This document shows positions 1-12,500 of a stretch of DNA of 64,000 nucleotides, one piece after another. Source of the DNA: Hesperophylax magnus (lineage: Eukaryota > Arthropoda > Insecta > Trichoptera > Limnephilidae); NCBI GenBank assembly GCA_026573805.1, contig JAIUSX010000097.1, positions 7,378,001-7,442,000 of the forward strand, in the 5' to 3' direction. Every line of letters begins with the position of its first letter. Within the stretch, counting starts at the first letter, position 1. A program made the translations under genes and the position numbers. The notes under the pieces were generated by a model, which saw only the letters and a program-made list of their open reading frames with translations, was not told the origin of the DNA and did no database searches.

Positions 1-359
1 AGCCGGATAAGGGGAAGCTTAATTTCAAGTGAAGATTATTATTATTCAGATTATTTTTAGTCGTAAAATTCAAAGAATTATAAATTAACTAGCTAAATGA
101 GCGCGAGCGTAGCGAAGTCCTGTTTCAAATCGACCACTTTGCATTTAGTCTAAAAAGTTGTTTGTGTTCCGGGTCGGGTCAAACCTGTCACAGTGGTAGC
201 CGTGTTTGATAGTGCCTTTTTATTCCAGTGCGCTCTGAAATCGGAATAATCAACGTTGCACGAAGTCTACCGTTCACATAACTACTAGTTAAGATACTGC
301 AATGGTTATTTTAAGGTATGAAACTTTTAAAAACATTGGTTAAATAATTTGGTACTAAC
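1..359 (-). other. Start of unc-5 intron 7
   Basis: Begins with a GTTAGT donor at 359 and runs out of the window. No repeat or ORF recognised. Confidence 0.6.
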
Positions 360-533
360 CTTTAACATTGGGGCAGAGTCCTCCATGGCAGGGCCCCAGT
401 TGTAGCGCCCTTCCCGAGCAGCCATCTCCATCCCCCTCCCTCTCCCCGCCTACACACTGCCTCCTCCTACTCTGGCGGCAGTCCCTACCGCAGCGGGACC
501 ACTCGGACCAGGGACTCCACCGACCTCCAATAC
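360..533 (-). CDS. unc-5: unc-5 coding exon 7: thrombospondin type 1 repeat B
   Basis: Also 174 nt and phase 1/1, between ATTTAG and AAAG|GTTAGT. It reads GGRWSPWSEWSRCGRDCRQS, an Arg-rich strand RRRQCVGG, a low-complexity Glu/Gly/Asp stretch, then GCSGRALQLGPCHGGLCPN. Tryptophan ladder, Arg strand and Cys spacing identify a second TSP1 domain. The next exon, expected to carry the juxtamembrane and transmembrane segment, lies left of position 1. Confidence 0.88.
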
Positions 534-3500
534 CTAAATCAAATCACTTCCTGTTAAAAGGATTATAAAAATTAGATTTCAAACCATCCGTCGTCACGCA
601 TCAAGAGGCATATATCGATTAAGTTTTCATTTTAACAGCACAAACATAAAAAGGGTGAAACACGCCGGAAACAATAATTTACCAGAATTGATAGGTTGCT
701 TGAACCCCTTCAAAACCCTTACATTAAATGGGCGAGTAGCTGCTAATCATGAAAACACTTAGTGAAAGGGGTTGCGTTTTTACTGTAAATTTTTTTTAAT
801 AATCGTTTGTATTGTACTCACCAGACATATAATCCGTTCGGTCGTATTTTATAGCATCGTATGTAAATCCATCTTTATTGGAAAGCGTGAAAGGTAAAAA
901 ACGGACTATTACAAAAAAGTTGATATGCGACGATCTATCGTCTAGCCTCCTTGTGATAAGAGGGAATCATCCCGAGAAAACCAGTTAGAAACTTACCATT
1001 ATGACAAGGCAAGCAGTCTTGTGAGCGTTGTATAGCAGGCCCGCTACATGGCTGCCCTCCGTTGAGGGGCTGAGGGTTGGTGCAGGCCCGTGTCCTCCTC
1101 TGACCCTCGGCTGCCTGCCCTGGACAGCGGCACTCAGACCACTGGGACCAGCTGCTCCAGCCTCCATTCACTACAAAGAAAAGAAGTTAAACCTCGACTA
1201 TTCAATCCAATCCATTTGACTAATTTAAGAAAACATTAAAGGGACTGAGTGGTTACCGTATACTGTAAGCAAAGCGGGATCCGATATTTTTTTTCCGGCC
1301 GCGTTCTCAGCAACGCAGCTGTAGTTGGCCATATCCTGTAATTAAAAAAGGCATATTAACGACATCCATAAATACAAAAGTACATCTCACGGTACGTGAT
1401 TGAAACACAATTAGCAGCAATTTTAGTATTCTTACCTGCAAAGTGGCCTGAGAAACCAGAAGATGACCCTCAGCGGACAGTAACACTGTGGAACTGGATC
1501 CTGGAAGAATGGGAACTCCATTCTTTAACCAGTTGAGTGTTGGCGGTGGGGCCCCAGCAGGTCCAAGACATCGAAGAGAAGTCTGCCCGTACAACTCCAC
1601 ACTGGTCGCAATAGGAGGTGAAACAAACTGTCTCCGGAGATCTGCAACAAACATAAAAAGACGTATCAGCAATAGGTTTCTGTATCACAGTCATATAAAA
1701 AACACGGGACTTCCACAAGGTTTCGTTTTGGGCCAAATGTTTTTTTCTTAACCAACTTAGTTATATTAAGATATTCTATTTTGTGTTTTCATTTCAGTTC
1801 CTTCACCACATTTATATTTTGCTATTTGAATTGAAAATCATATATTTACAATAATGACTTTATGATTTCGTGTTATTTTGCATCATTCCAACTCGCATTT
1901 TTTTTTATTTCACCCCTTTCGTGTCGAGGTGTGCTCGCAAATCTGTTACCAACAGCATGGTAATTAGCGCAAGCTCCCCTGTAACGAACGATGCATTATC
2001 AGTGCATTTAATTCCCCTAATTTCCAGGAAGAATGATTGGTTGGAATGGTCAGGCGGTTAAAGCGATATGGGGGGAGACACATGTGGAAAATTATCATTT
2101 TGAATATTTCAATCGTGTTTTGTAGAGCGATAACTCGTGCATTAATGGAAGTTGTATATTTCTTTTCAGTGAATTCAGTCACATCGAGGTTTGCAGGATA
2201 CTAGTGATGGCACTGCGGGGAGATATTACTCGGTGAGTAAAATAATAGACATGATAATATTATACTACTATTCTATCTCAAAGAACATTTAGTTTCAATA
2301 ATTGAGTTTTAAATGATTACGAGAACACAAATATATTGATTTGATCTTAAAAAACTATTTTATCACGATTAATTTATGATATATTTATAAATCTTATTCT
2401 ACACCAAATGTTGCTCGTGTATGAATGATTGATTTATAAATAATTAGGTGCACATGCTCACCATAAGAACAAGTTTTCTCACGTACGTGGAGTCAATTTA
2501 AAAAAAAAACTAGGGGACATTAGTCTCGTAACCCTAAAATATTTATGGGATTAAATATTATAATGATGATGACATAATATAGAGTTCCATTGTAAAAATT
2601 TCTTGTGTGAACGTCTTTTAAGAACGGAACATAACAATGATGATAGAAGGGGGAGAAAGGGTATAAATGATTTAATCACAGGAAGAGATGTAATAGGGCT
2701 CCGTCGTAATTTCAAAATAAAAGTGGAGTTTTATATGGGCAGGAAATGTGATACTCTTTTGTATAGTCAGCATTTTATTAAAAGATTATTTTTTATATGG
2801 TATGTTCTTATGTGATATATTAATAAATGATACCTATATGATTTAAAATTGAAATTGGTTTTATGAATAATACAGATTTTACAGCTTTAGTAAGAGTCAG
2901 CCAGTTTGTTTTTAAATATCTGAAATAGGAAATTTGAAACTTCAACAGTAATTATTACTTCTTCATGACGTTTTTGGGATGTGTATCACAGAGTCAGAGG
3001 GAGCAGGGCCGGCCCTAAGCCAAACGGTGCCTGGCGCTAGTAAAATTTTCACGCCCCTCATCAAAACCATTAGACGCCTCGGCCCTAGGTATTAGATAGT
3101 ACGTAGTAAGTACTACGTACTAGGTACTACGTACTAGGTACTACGTACTAGGTACTACGTACTAGGTACTACGTACTAGGTGATCACTGTAATCGATAAT
3201 ATTTGGTTGATTTGTATTTTTGTGTAGCGCTGTTGGCGCCTTGGAATATCGGCAGAATATCGCATGTGGCCGGCCCTGAAAGGGAGTAAGCTCTATTGAG
3301 AACTATCCGAGTTAAGGTGCGGAAATATTTACATAGCTCGAAGAGTCACTAAGAAAGCTACAAGCAACGAGTAATTGTACTAATATCCCTAACGAGACAG
3401 TGCCTGGAAGAAGCCGGCTTTAGAGTTTTGCCTTTGGTCCGATTGCCGCCTACCATCTCTTGTTTGCCTGGTATATGCGCAATTTACTTAGCCAATCTAG

Positions 3501-6500
3501 CACGGTATGCGTATACTGTATCTTCGTTCATTAGCACGTAAAGAGAATTTTGTATTCTCACCCTTATTCTTTCGTTAGCCCCTTTGAAAATGCACGGAGA
3601 AAACTTACTGAGATTCTGTTAATTTATTAAAAATCTGATCAAATTATTTGTTTTCCTGATAAAAATGGGACTGAAGGCCCATAACGAATGATTTAAAAAT
3701 TCATAACAAATTATCATTAAAGCACGAACATATTCATATGTTATGATGAAGTCGGAATATGTTTCCTTAAAATAATAATAGTTTCGCATCTCGTCCATTA
3801 TATTTATTCGGACAGGAGTACCTACGTGAGTACCTAATATTTTATTATAGCAGAAAGCAATCACTTTGTGGTTTGACATATTTAATAAAATAAAATAAAA
3901 TACTTTTTGTTTTAAAACCACGAGTTTTTGATATTTTTTATAACCGACCGGTTTCGCTTTACTCAAGCATCTTCAGGGTACAAATCATTACAGTAATAAT
4001 TTGTACCCTGAAGATGCTTGAGTAAAGCGAAACCGGTCGGTTATAAAAATTATTTAAAACTCGAGACTAATATTTTTTTGGGAAATGATCATTCAGTACC
4101 ATTTTTAACAGTATCTTGATAAAAAAAAACGTAATAATTTTTCTCCGTGTGTATTGTTATCTTCGTGCAAAGAGTGTATTTTGACGCAATTTAATTTGAG
4201 TTTTATCAAGAGTTTAACAAATAAAATGTAATAATACAAATATATCTCAGTTCACTTGTACCTACCAACTCAGTGATTATGTAAGCTATTTATATGATTT
4301 TAATAAATTTTATTTTAGCATTTACCAGCAGTTTTCTTTCACATAACAATCAACAATAAACACTGGTATACAAAATGTTATACAGATTGTAAAAATGAAG
4401 CAAAAAAAAATAATATCGTGTAAATGAAAAAGTATAAAGGAGGTACAGATATATAATAGATCTGAAACGATCGAGTTATTTTACTCGTGGTCTTCGGAAA
4501 ATATTTTATTTAAGTCGATAATATTTTAAAAGTGTTGAACTAAATATGTCAAGTATCTGAATAATATTATTTTTCATTGCAATAGAAGAATCCGTTGCAT
4601 TTTATCTATAGCTGCAAAATTGCAAAAACTTTTCAAAACACCATTAATAAATCATTTCAAACTTTCGACCAAAGTACAGATTTCCGAACTGTTGAAAATA
4701 AAATGGCACCAACGGAATCAAAATATCCTTCTAAGCACATTCAAGTACCTACGAACCTAAATGGAATCGACGCAAACTTTCAGATATTACTAAACTCTTC
4801 ACTAGAAATACTTCCGCCGCGCCATACACCACAATACAAGACATACCGAGATCCAAAAGTACCACGTGCCAAATGTAGCCAGTAGGTTCTACTAGGTACC
4901 GTGCATCGTACCGACCGTACTCTTATGCTCGGGTGGTGCACGGATTACGGGGCTTGTATGAGAATGTCGTTCTATAGACCAGAGTATGTTTGGAGTTAGA
5001 GTTCCGAGGAGAGGAAACTTCAGACACCACCAGTCGTGTTTTGTCAAGTGCACACCTCACATGAAAGATAAACGACACCTAAAGAATAGTATATTTACCC
5101 CCTCACCCTGAAAGTTATTTCTCTAAAATACAAACCTGACAATTTCTACACAACTTTGCAGTAAATGTTTTGATATGGAACACAATGACGTGCTGAAACT
5201 GAAAAACAGAATAATAATATGATGGCAGTCAAGAGCCATGCGGCCGCTTTCATCAATCAAAACCGATTTAACGCTAAGTAAAAATGTATCTACCATCAGC
5301 GCAATATTTTGCGGATATTGAGACTGATTTTTTAAATTGAGCGTAATATTTTGTTAACAAACATTCGCATCATACAATTTATTTACAGGAATGTTACAAA
5401 GTTTTGCTTTGCTAAAAATAAAACAGGATAATCGTTCAAATTTATCGTAAATGCAGTTTATAACTACAAACGGCCAAATAAATCATTTCCTTTAGATTTC
5501 ATAATATGTGGCTTAAGATAAGTTTAGCGATGAGGTTTCGCACAACGTAGGTTTGTGGGCAGTTCTCGCAAATGGAGCCAAAGGTCAGAGATTCTTAAAC
5601 CTGACACCCGCACCTTCAGCTTGGTTTCCATAGAGCAAATTTCTACCAACTTCCAGGAAATATTATAAACCGACGCCATAATATAAGTTACATACATTTG
5701 CAAATAAACTATCCACCATTAACTGCATCAACTATAAACCACAAAGTCATCAAAACTCATGTTTACGAACCATAATGTTCAAGATAATATATTTTCTACT
5801 GTCCTTAATATCTGTAAAGTGTAGAATATAGCCAAAACTGTCCTTGTTTCGCTTACATCAAGCTTATTTCGATCTAAAAGGCCGCAATACTATCTTAATA
5901 GAAATAAAAATAATATATTGAAAATTTACCGTCCACCGGTTTCGCTTATTCCTAAGCTTTAATAATAATTATTATTATAGAATCCCACACATTCCATAGA
6001 GGTATAAGTACGGTTCCATGATAACTCTACACAGTGATAATTCATCACACCCTTAAAAAGTCATTAGAAACGATGAAAAAAAATAAAATTTAAACCTAAC
6101 CTAACCTAACTTACTTAACCCACTTACTTAACCCACTTACTTAACCCAGTTAATAAAGTATTTGTTTCATCACTTTCCACGACTTTATATAACTTTTTAA
6201 AGACGTGATGAATTATCATTTTGATGATTTATCCGGTCACCATAAGTACATAGTTACATAAAGGGATTCAGTAGGAATATATTTTTATTTTTTAATGGTA
6301 AACTAATGTTTATAAGACAAGATTTTTATGCATAGCACAAAGGATAACAAATTATTATAAGAATTCCTGTAGGCGGCATTTATTTTTACTCTGGAGATAT
6401 TTTCAATTTGTACGGATACTTCAGGCGAGTAATTATGCTTATAATAATTTGTTTGGAATATACTTATAAAGAAGAATAAAAACATAAAAAAGAAGCAAAA

Positions 6501-9500
6501 GAGAAAACCGTAAGATAATAAATGTACAATGTAAATATAAATACATTATGAATAAAATAAAAAGTTGGTCGCATGTACGCGTTATTGGTCCATCGTATCG
6601 AAGACCGTAGGGGCAATATCTTTCTCCAATTCGATGCTTTATTTTGCATTAGGTATATTATTATTTGCGGGTAATCAATAAATTCTTTGTTTTATTCAAA
6701 GTAATTGATTTTCGCATAATATAATGTCAAAAAACAAAGTGATTTAGCAATGAAGTTAAAATGTTTATGTTTTGTCATTATTATTTAGTGACAAAGTGAT
6801 AAGTGCTTTCTCAGAATTAGATTTACAAAATTCCTTTGTGGCTTCATTTTATCCATTTGCCTTTCATTAATCATCCATTTAATGGGCTTATAAGTTTATT
6901 ATGTGGAGTTCTCTATGACCACCAAGTATTGTTATTAAAATAGACGAAACATTGGGCAAATTGCGATGATGATTATTATTGTAGTTGTTTGTGGATATTT
7001 GTAGTTCGCCGTCCACAGGGAACAGCACTCAACACTCGGCAGTCTCAGTACCATCTCAGCTGTCGTATTTATCTTACAGCTGACAAAATTTACGAATAAC
7101 GTAAACACGTCTAGTCGAGAGGTTCCTAATCCATGGCTCGGAAGTAGATTTTAACTGGGTCACAATTTTGTTGTATTTTCGCTTGCATTCGCTTATTGGC
7201 ATAGCTATATACATAGGTCCGGAAATTTACGCCAAATACAGCAACAACAAATTCAGCTATCGTAACTCCATTATTAAAAAAACCACAACTGGACGCTGAA
7301 GATCTTTCAAATTACCGACCCGTTTCAAATCTGCCTTTTATATCAAAAATATTAGAAAAAATCGCTGCCTCACAGGTCATATGTCACTTAAATTCAAATG
7401 AATTATTAACTAAATACCAATCTGCATATAGACGGTTCCACTCCACAGAAACCGGGTTACTACGTGTTTTGTCGGACATAACTACTGCCATTGAGTCGGG
7501 TAAACTGGCACTTCTTTCAGTCTTGGACATGAGTGCTGCATTTGACACGATTGACCATGACTTTCTTATTGAACGATTAGATGAATCATTTGGTTTAAAC
7601 TGTGATGTTAAGACCTGGCTGACATCGTACCTGGCCAACCGTTTACAAGCCGTAAAAGTGGGAAAAAACCAATCAAATTATGCAACCCTTTCATCTGGAG
7701 TACCCCAAGGGTCCGTTCTAGGGCCAAATACTCTTCATCCTCTTCACAAATGATGTCTCTAAAATAATCGAATCATTTGGCCTTCTATCTCACTGCTACG
7801 CTGATGACCAGCAAGTTTATTTTTACTGCTTACCAGAAGAAATAACCAGTCTAAAAATTCGTATAACTGAGTGTATAGAAGAAATTACTCGCTGGATGAC
7901 CTCAAATAGATTGAAACTGAGTCCTACAAAGACTGAGTTTCTGTGGACTGCTACAAGCAGACGTCAGCATAACATTGAAAACTCCCCAATAACCATTTCA
8001 GGAAGTGACATCACTCCAAAAACGTGCATCAAATTACTGGGTGTCAATCTGGATGCTAATTTTTCCCTTAAAACTCAGGTGAACAGAACTGTACGCACGG
8101 GGTTCTTTCAATTAAGGCAAATTAAAGCAGTGCGGAGAAACCTGCCAACAGAGACGATTAAATTGCTAGTCAATTCCTATGTTGTTTCACGTCTAGATTA
8201 TTGCAACGGAATATATGCAAGTCTCCCCAAATGTCAAATCAACAAATTACAATCCGTTTTCAACGCCGCGGCAAGGCTTATCACCGGAGTATCTAAATAC
8301 TCCCACATTTCAGAGCATCTCAAAAATCTGCACTGGCTCAAATGTCCTGAAAGAATCCAGTTCAATGTATGCTGGATGGTATTTAAGTCACTTAACGGAA
8401 TGGCTCCGGCTTACTTATCAGAATTGTGTATTCCAGAAGATTCCAATTCCCGAAAGTCAACCCTTAGGTCAGCAACGTCATCAGCTATCGGAAGGTTGAA
8501 GGAACCAAAGCGCACACCAGATACTAAGTTCGGTGAGCGTGCTTTCGCCGTGTCAGGACCTAAAGCCTGGAATGGATTGCCACATGATTTGAGAATGATC
8601 GCGGAGTCGACAGAATTTAGATCTAAACTTAAAACGCACCTTTTCAGACAGTCGTATCCATAATTTCAGAAACCTCCACTTTCACAGTCGACGGCAATTT
8701 AAATTAACAAAATGTAAAAAATACTAAAAATAAAATAAAATAAATAGAAATAATAATTAAAAATAAATAAATAAAAATGATAACAACTAACAATTTGTAG
8801 GCTTTATAAGACAGTTAAAATACAGTTAAACTAAAATAAAAACTATAGCAGACTTAAGGTCATGCGATGACCAGTGTTTTTTGATATAGTGTCCTCTGCG
8901 TGCAGTTTTATCTTCTATAAGCATAAACTTTTTAATATAAGTGTGTTTGTCGGAAGTGACTTGCCAGGTAAGTATGCTTTGGTATCTTTTATAAATAACA
9001 AATGTAGATCCTAGGAAATAAATTGTACAGCGCCCTTGAGGTGATTTTTCACAAAAACGGCGCTCTACAAATTATCCAATTATTATTATGGTAACTTTAA
9101 TTTAAAAAATACCTATTTCGGTCGTGGCTCTATCTATAATTCTATTTCTTCGAACTCCAGAAGCTGTGCTTTGAATTTTTGTAGAATTGTTTGAAGATTT
9201 CAATAAAATAGCTACCTACCTATAAAATAATATTTTTAACTTATTAAATTAGTTTAAATTGTCACTGTCAAAATTGTGGCGGAAAAACGAAGCGGAAAAT
9301 TAATTCCACTTTTTTACCTCCAATTAGTCCAATTTGACCTTCAGCGCTCCCAAAAATGTAACGACGAACGACCGAAAACTACCAAATTCGGTCATACTCG
9401 CATATAGATATTAAAACTTCATTTCCAATGAACTTTAGCATAAGAAACTTCTGTGGCTTGACTTCAGTTAACTTGTATATTTATATCTATCAATGTATAT

Positions 9501-12500
9501 CATGTAAAAGCTGTTTGTTTCTTACAAATAAATAAATAAATAATAATAGAAACGTCGAACATGTTTCGACGAGATAATAGTACGCAACAAAGTATGTTTA
9601 TTTTATTTTATTTTATTTATTTATTCCTTTAGATTTACACACAGTACAATATGATACAAGATATAATTAAAATATTTTTAGTGATTATAGATTATTGTAA
9701 ATATTATCATGTCGAAATTATTGGTTCCTAACTAGGCAAATTGCCCGTTCCAAGGAACCAAAATATGTGAAAGTAAGTGTGTGATTTGTCTATGTCTATA
9801 ATATTTCTCATTAATGTTTTAATTTGTGATGTTTAATCGTTACAATCTTATGATAGAATCGAACTTGAGATGTTGTGTTTGTTTCAATTGTGTATGAGCA
9901 ATAATTAGAATAATGGAAGATACATATAGTGTGTGATTAGTCTATTTCTATTTATTTGTTTATTTATTTATTGTTTCTATTACTGTACCGTGATTTTTCT
10001 GTTAGTTATTGTATAAAATTGTGCGTAAGTAGTGTTAACTTAGATATTATCCCTAAACTTATAAGTGTGATTAAATCGTGAATGGGAAGTCATATTTTAA
10101 ATTTTTATTCACACATACAAGTATTTGCTCCTCAGTGAATATTTTTTACTCAGTTGGTAAACAGACGACTAGTTTTAAACGAATTGAAGAAGGGTTTTTC
10201 TATTTTTTTGTAAGCGAATGGATTTAATTGCGATTAATTGATTAAATAGCTTCCTGGCGACTCATAATAATTTTTTTTTTTCGTTCAGTTCTAAACGAAT
10301 ATAAATGGGACAGTACCAACGCCAATGAGTGTAAATATTAATTGCTTAGATAAAATTAAACTAACATGTGGTCGAAGAATGCTCGCTGCTTTCGTTCCCC
10401 AGCGGGATTGATGAGGTCCACAGGGCGACGCCTGAGGCCCTTAGACTGGCTCCCTGACCTTTATGTTCTCCTCTGACCCCTCCACCATACGAAAGAAGAA
10501 GAACCACAACATTATTAATTAAACTGCTAATTACTATTCCGTTCCAAGATTTTGATAATTTAATCTAACTATGGCTATTTCTATGAGAACATTTATTTTC
10601 AGTAAACTTCATTTATGAAAACTCCCTATTCTCACTTATATTAGATGTGAAGTGAAAATTTATAATTCGGTAACACGCTACAAAGTTTGGCAGTCTCTGG
10701 TTTATGCACTTGTTTGGGTTGCCGTCTAGGAAGTTTGTTTAACTGCATAATCTGCAGTAGTTAGTGGCAAAGCTATGACGTTTGTGGATGTCATCTGCCT
10801 ACTTCTCAAATTATATTATCCTCATAAGTGTCTATAGAATTAGTTTTGCCAATCTGATGCATTACTATCATCGCTATTAAAATACCAATCTAACAGCTAA
10901 AAGCTTCAATTATTATTATTAAAAACTAGCATACCCCGCCCACGCATGGGTAAGCAAATATGATTTATTGCGTACTTTGTGCTATGTTAATATTTACTTG
11001 TACAACTAATAAACACTAGGAAATTCAGACTTGTCAATTACATACATATATTAATCTAATGAAAAATACATACTTCGCTGTACCAACTGCATTGTGGGTT
11101 TTCGTTATCAATAATATACCTGCTGTGCAAACACAAAACCCCCAAACTGAATTAAAACCGTCACACCGGAATATCGAATTGCATTTTTCATAATTCCCAT
11201 TGCAATGATAGACTGCCAACTGTAACACGATATGTTTTAATAGAAGTTTGAAGGTAAACAAGAGGGCGCCCGAATGCCCCAAAGAGTTCCTCGAGCACCG
11301 TAAACCCCGCAGTGCCCTGAATAACAAATATTTATGTACACCCTTCTAGGGCATTTGGAGAGAGAATATTGATTGTCAATAGTACCTACGAGTTGGTTCA
11401 CCTCGAACAGGTATAGGTTTAAAAAAAACATTATGTTTGTTATAAGGTTCTCACACATAGTCATTAGTTGTCGATTCAATGTCAACATATTCTAAAATAT
11501 AAAACCCATTTTTTTGTTCTATATTTATATTATGTCATTTGCTATTCGAAGATATTGAAAGGCGTATACTTATTTGAGATTTTATCCAACAACCGAATAT
11601 AATGTTATAACATTCTACAGCTGTTCAATTAGTAATGAATACGAATTTCTGAAAACAATTAATTTATAATTCGACGATTTTCTATACCACTGTTAGTTCC
11701 AGCTTTTGTAGATTGAATTAATGTGTTTCTTTCTTATATGTCTTTAAAAATCTTCAGTGTCGAAGAATTGAATCTTCAATTCGTCAGTTGGATCGTATGG
11801 CAGCACCTTCCAAGAATATAAACTCGATGCTCAGTACACAAGTTTTTTTTAATTTATATATTATCTCCACACAGTAGGCCCTGGGGAAAATAATTTCTCT
11901 CGGGGCCTATATCATCTTTGGGAATGCTGTGTGTAAAAATGTTGGGTGGATGGGAATCTATAGGTAAAGTTGTCCAAGAGTGATGTCCATCCCTCCCAAT
12001 GCGATGCAAGGCATTAATTACAGTGGCAAGAGAGTTCGAAGGGTCTCCTTCACGGACACCCCTACTAAATCACCAAACGTCACAAACCACTTTTGGAGAC
12101 ATAGAACAGTTATTCAATAAATGGTTCCTGGACGGCGATACCCATACCCGCCCCTAAAATTGAAATTATTAAACGTGTACGCAAAAATACTGTCAGTCTG
12201 TTAGACGAAGTAATGCACACACCATCAGGCAAATTTATTAAGTGAAGTCAATTTTTTTTAAGTGAATACCGCACAAGAATCCCAACTGCTTCTAACCATC
12301 TAGAGCCGGTGAGACTAAGGCATCTCAAATTGGGGTATGTTGTGAGGCTAAAGGCAGTGGGGAGGGGAAGGTGATAGGGAAGAGGAAGGTGGAGAAATAC
12401 CTCGCTATTCAGATCTACTCACTAAATAAGCAACTAATTTCTAGCAACGTTTCGATTCTGAATGATGAAATGCCAAGGCTATACTGAGAGTAGGTATATT

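Larger units (their letters stand above)
3586..4155. mobile_element. Dispersed repeat with CACGGAGAAAA ends, hosting the hammerhead palindrome
   Basis: The left part from 3590 (gcacggagaaaa, then ttaatttattaaaaatct) recurs at 29757 and, inverted, near 34860. The right end near 4138-4155 shows the inverse, tttttctccgtgtg, so this looks like a terminal-inverted-repeat element of about 565 bp. The palindrome at 3921-4064 lies inside it, probably as a later insertion. Boundaries are approximate. Confidence 0.5.

Noticed and set aside
368..568. Plus-strand proline/serine-rich ORF
   Set aside because: Shadow of the second TSP1 exon on the minus strand.
6090..6115. CCTAA repeats as an interstitial telomere
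   Set aside because: Only about four units, and the same tract occurs at the same place in the MITE copy at 29.3 kb, so it belongs to the element.
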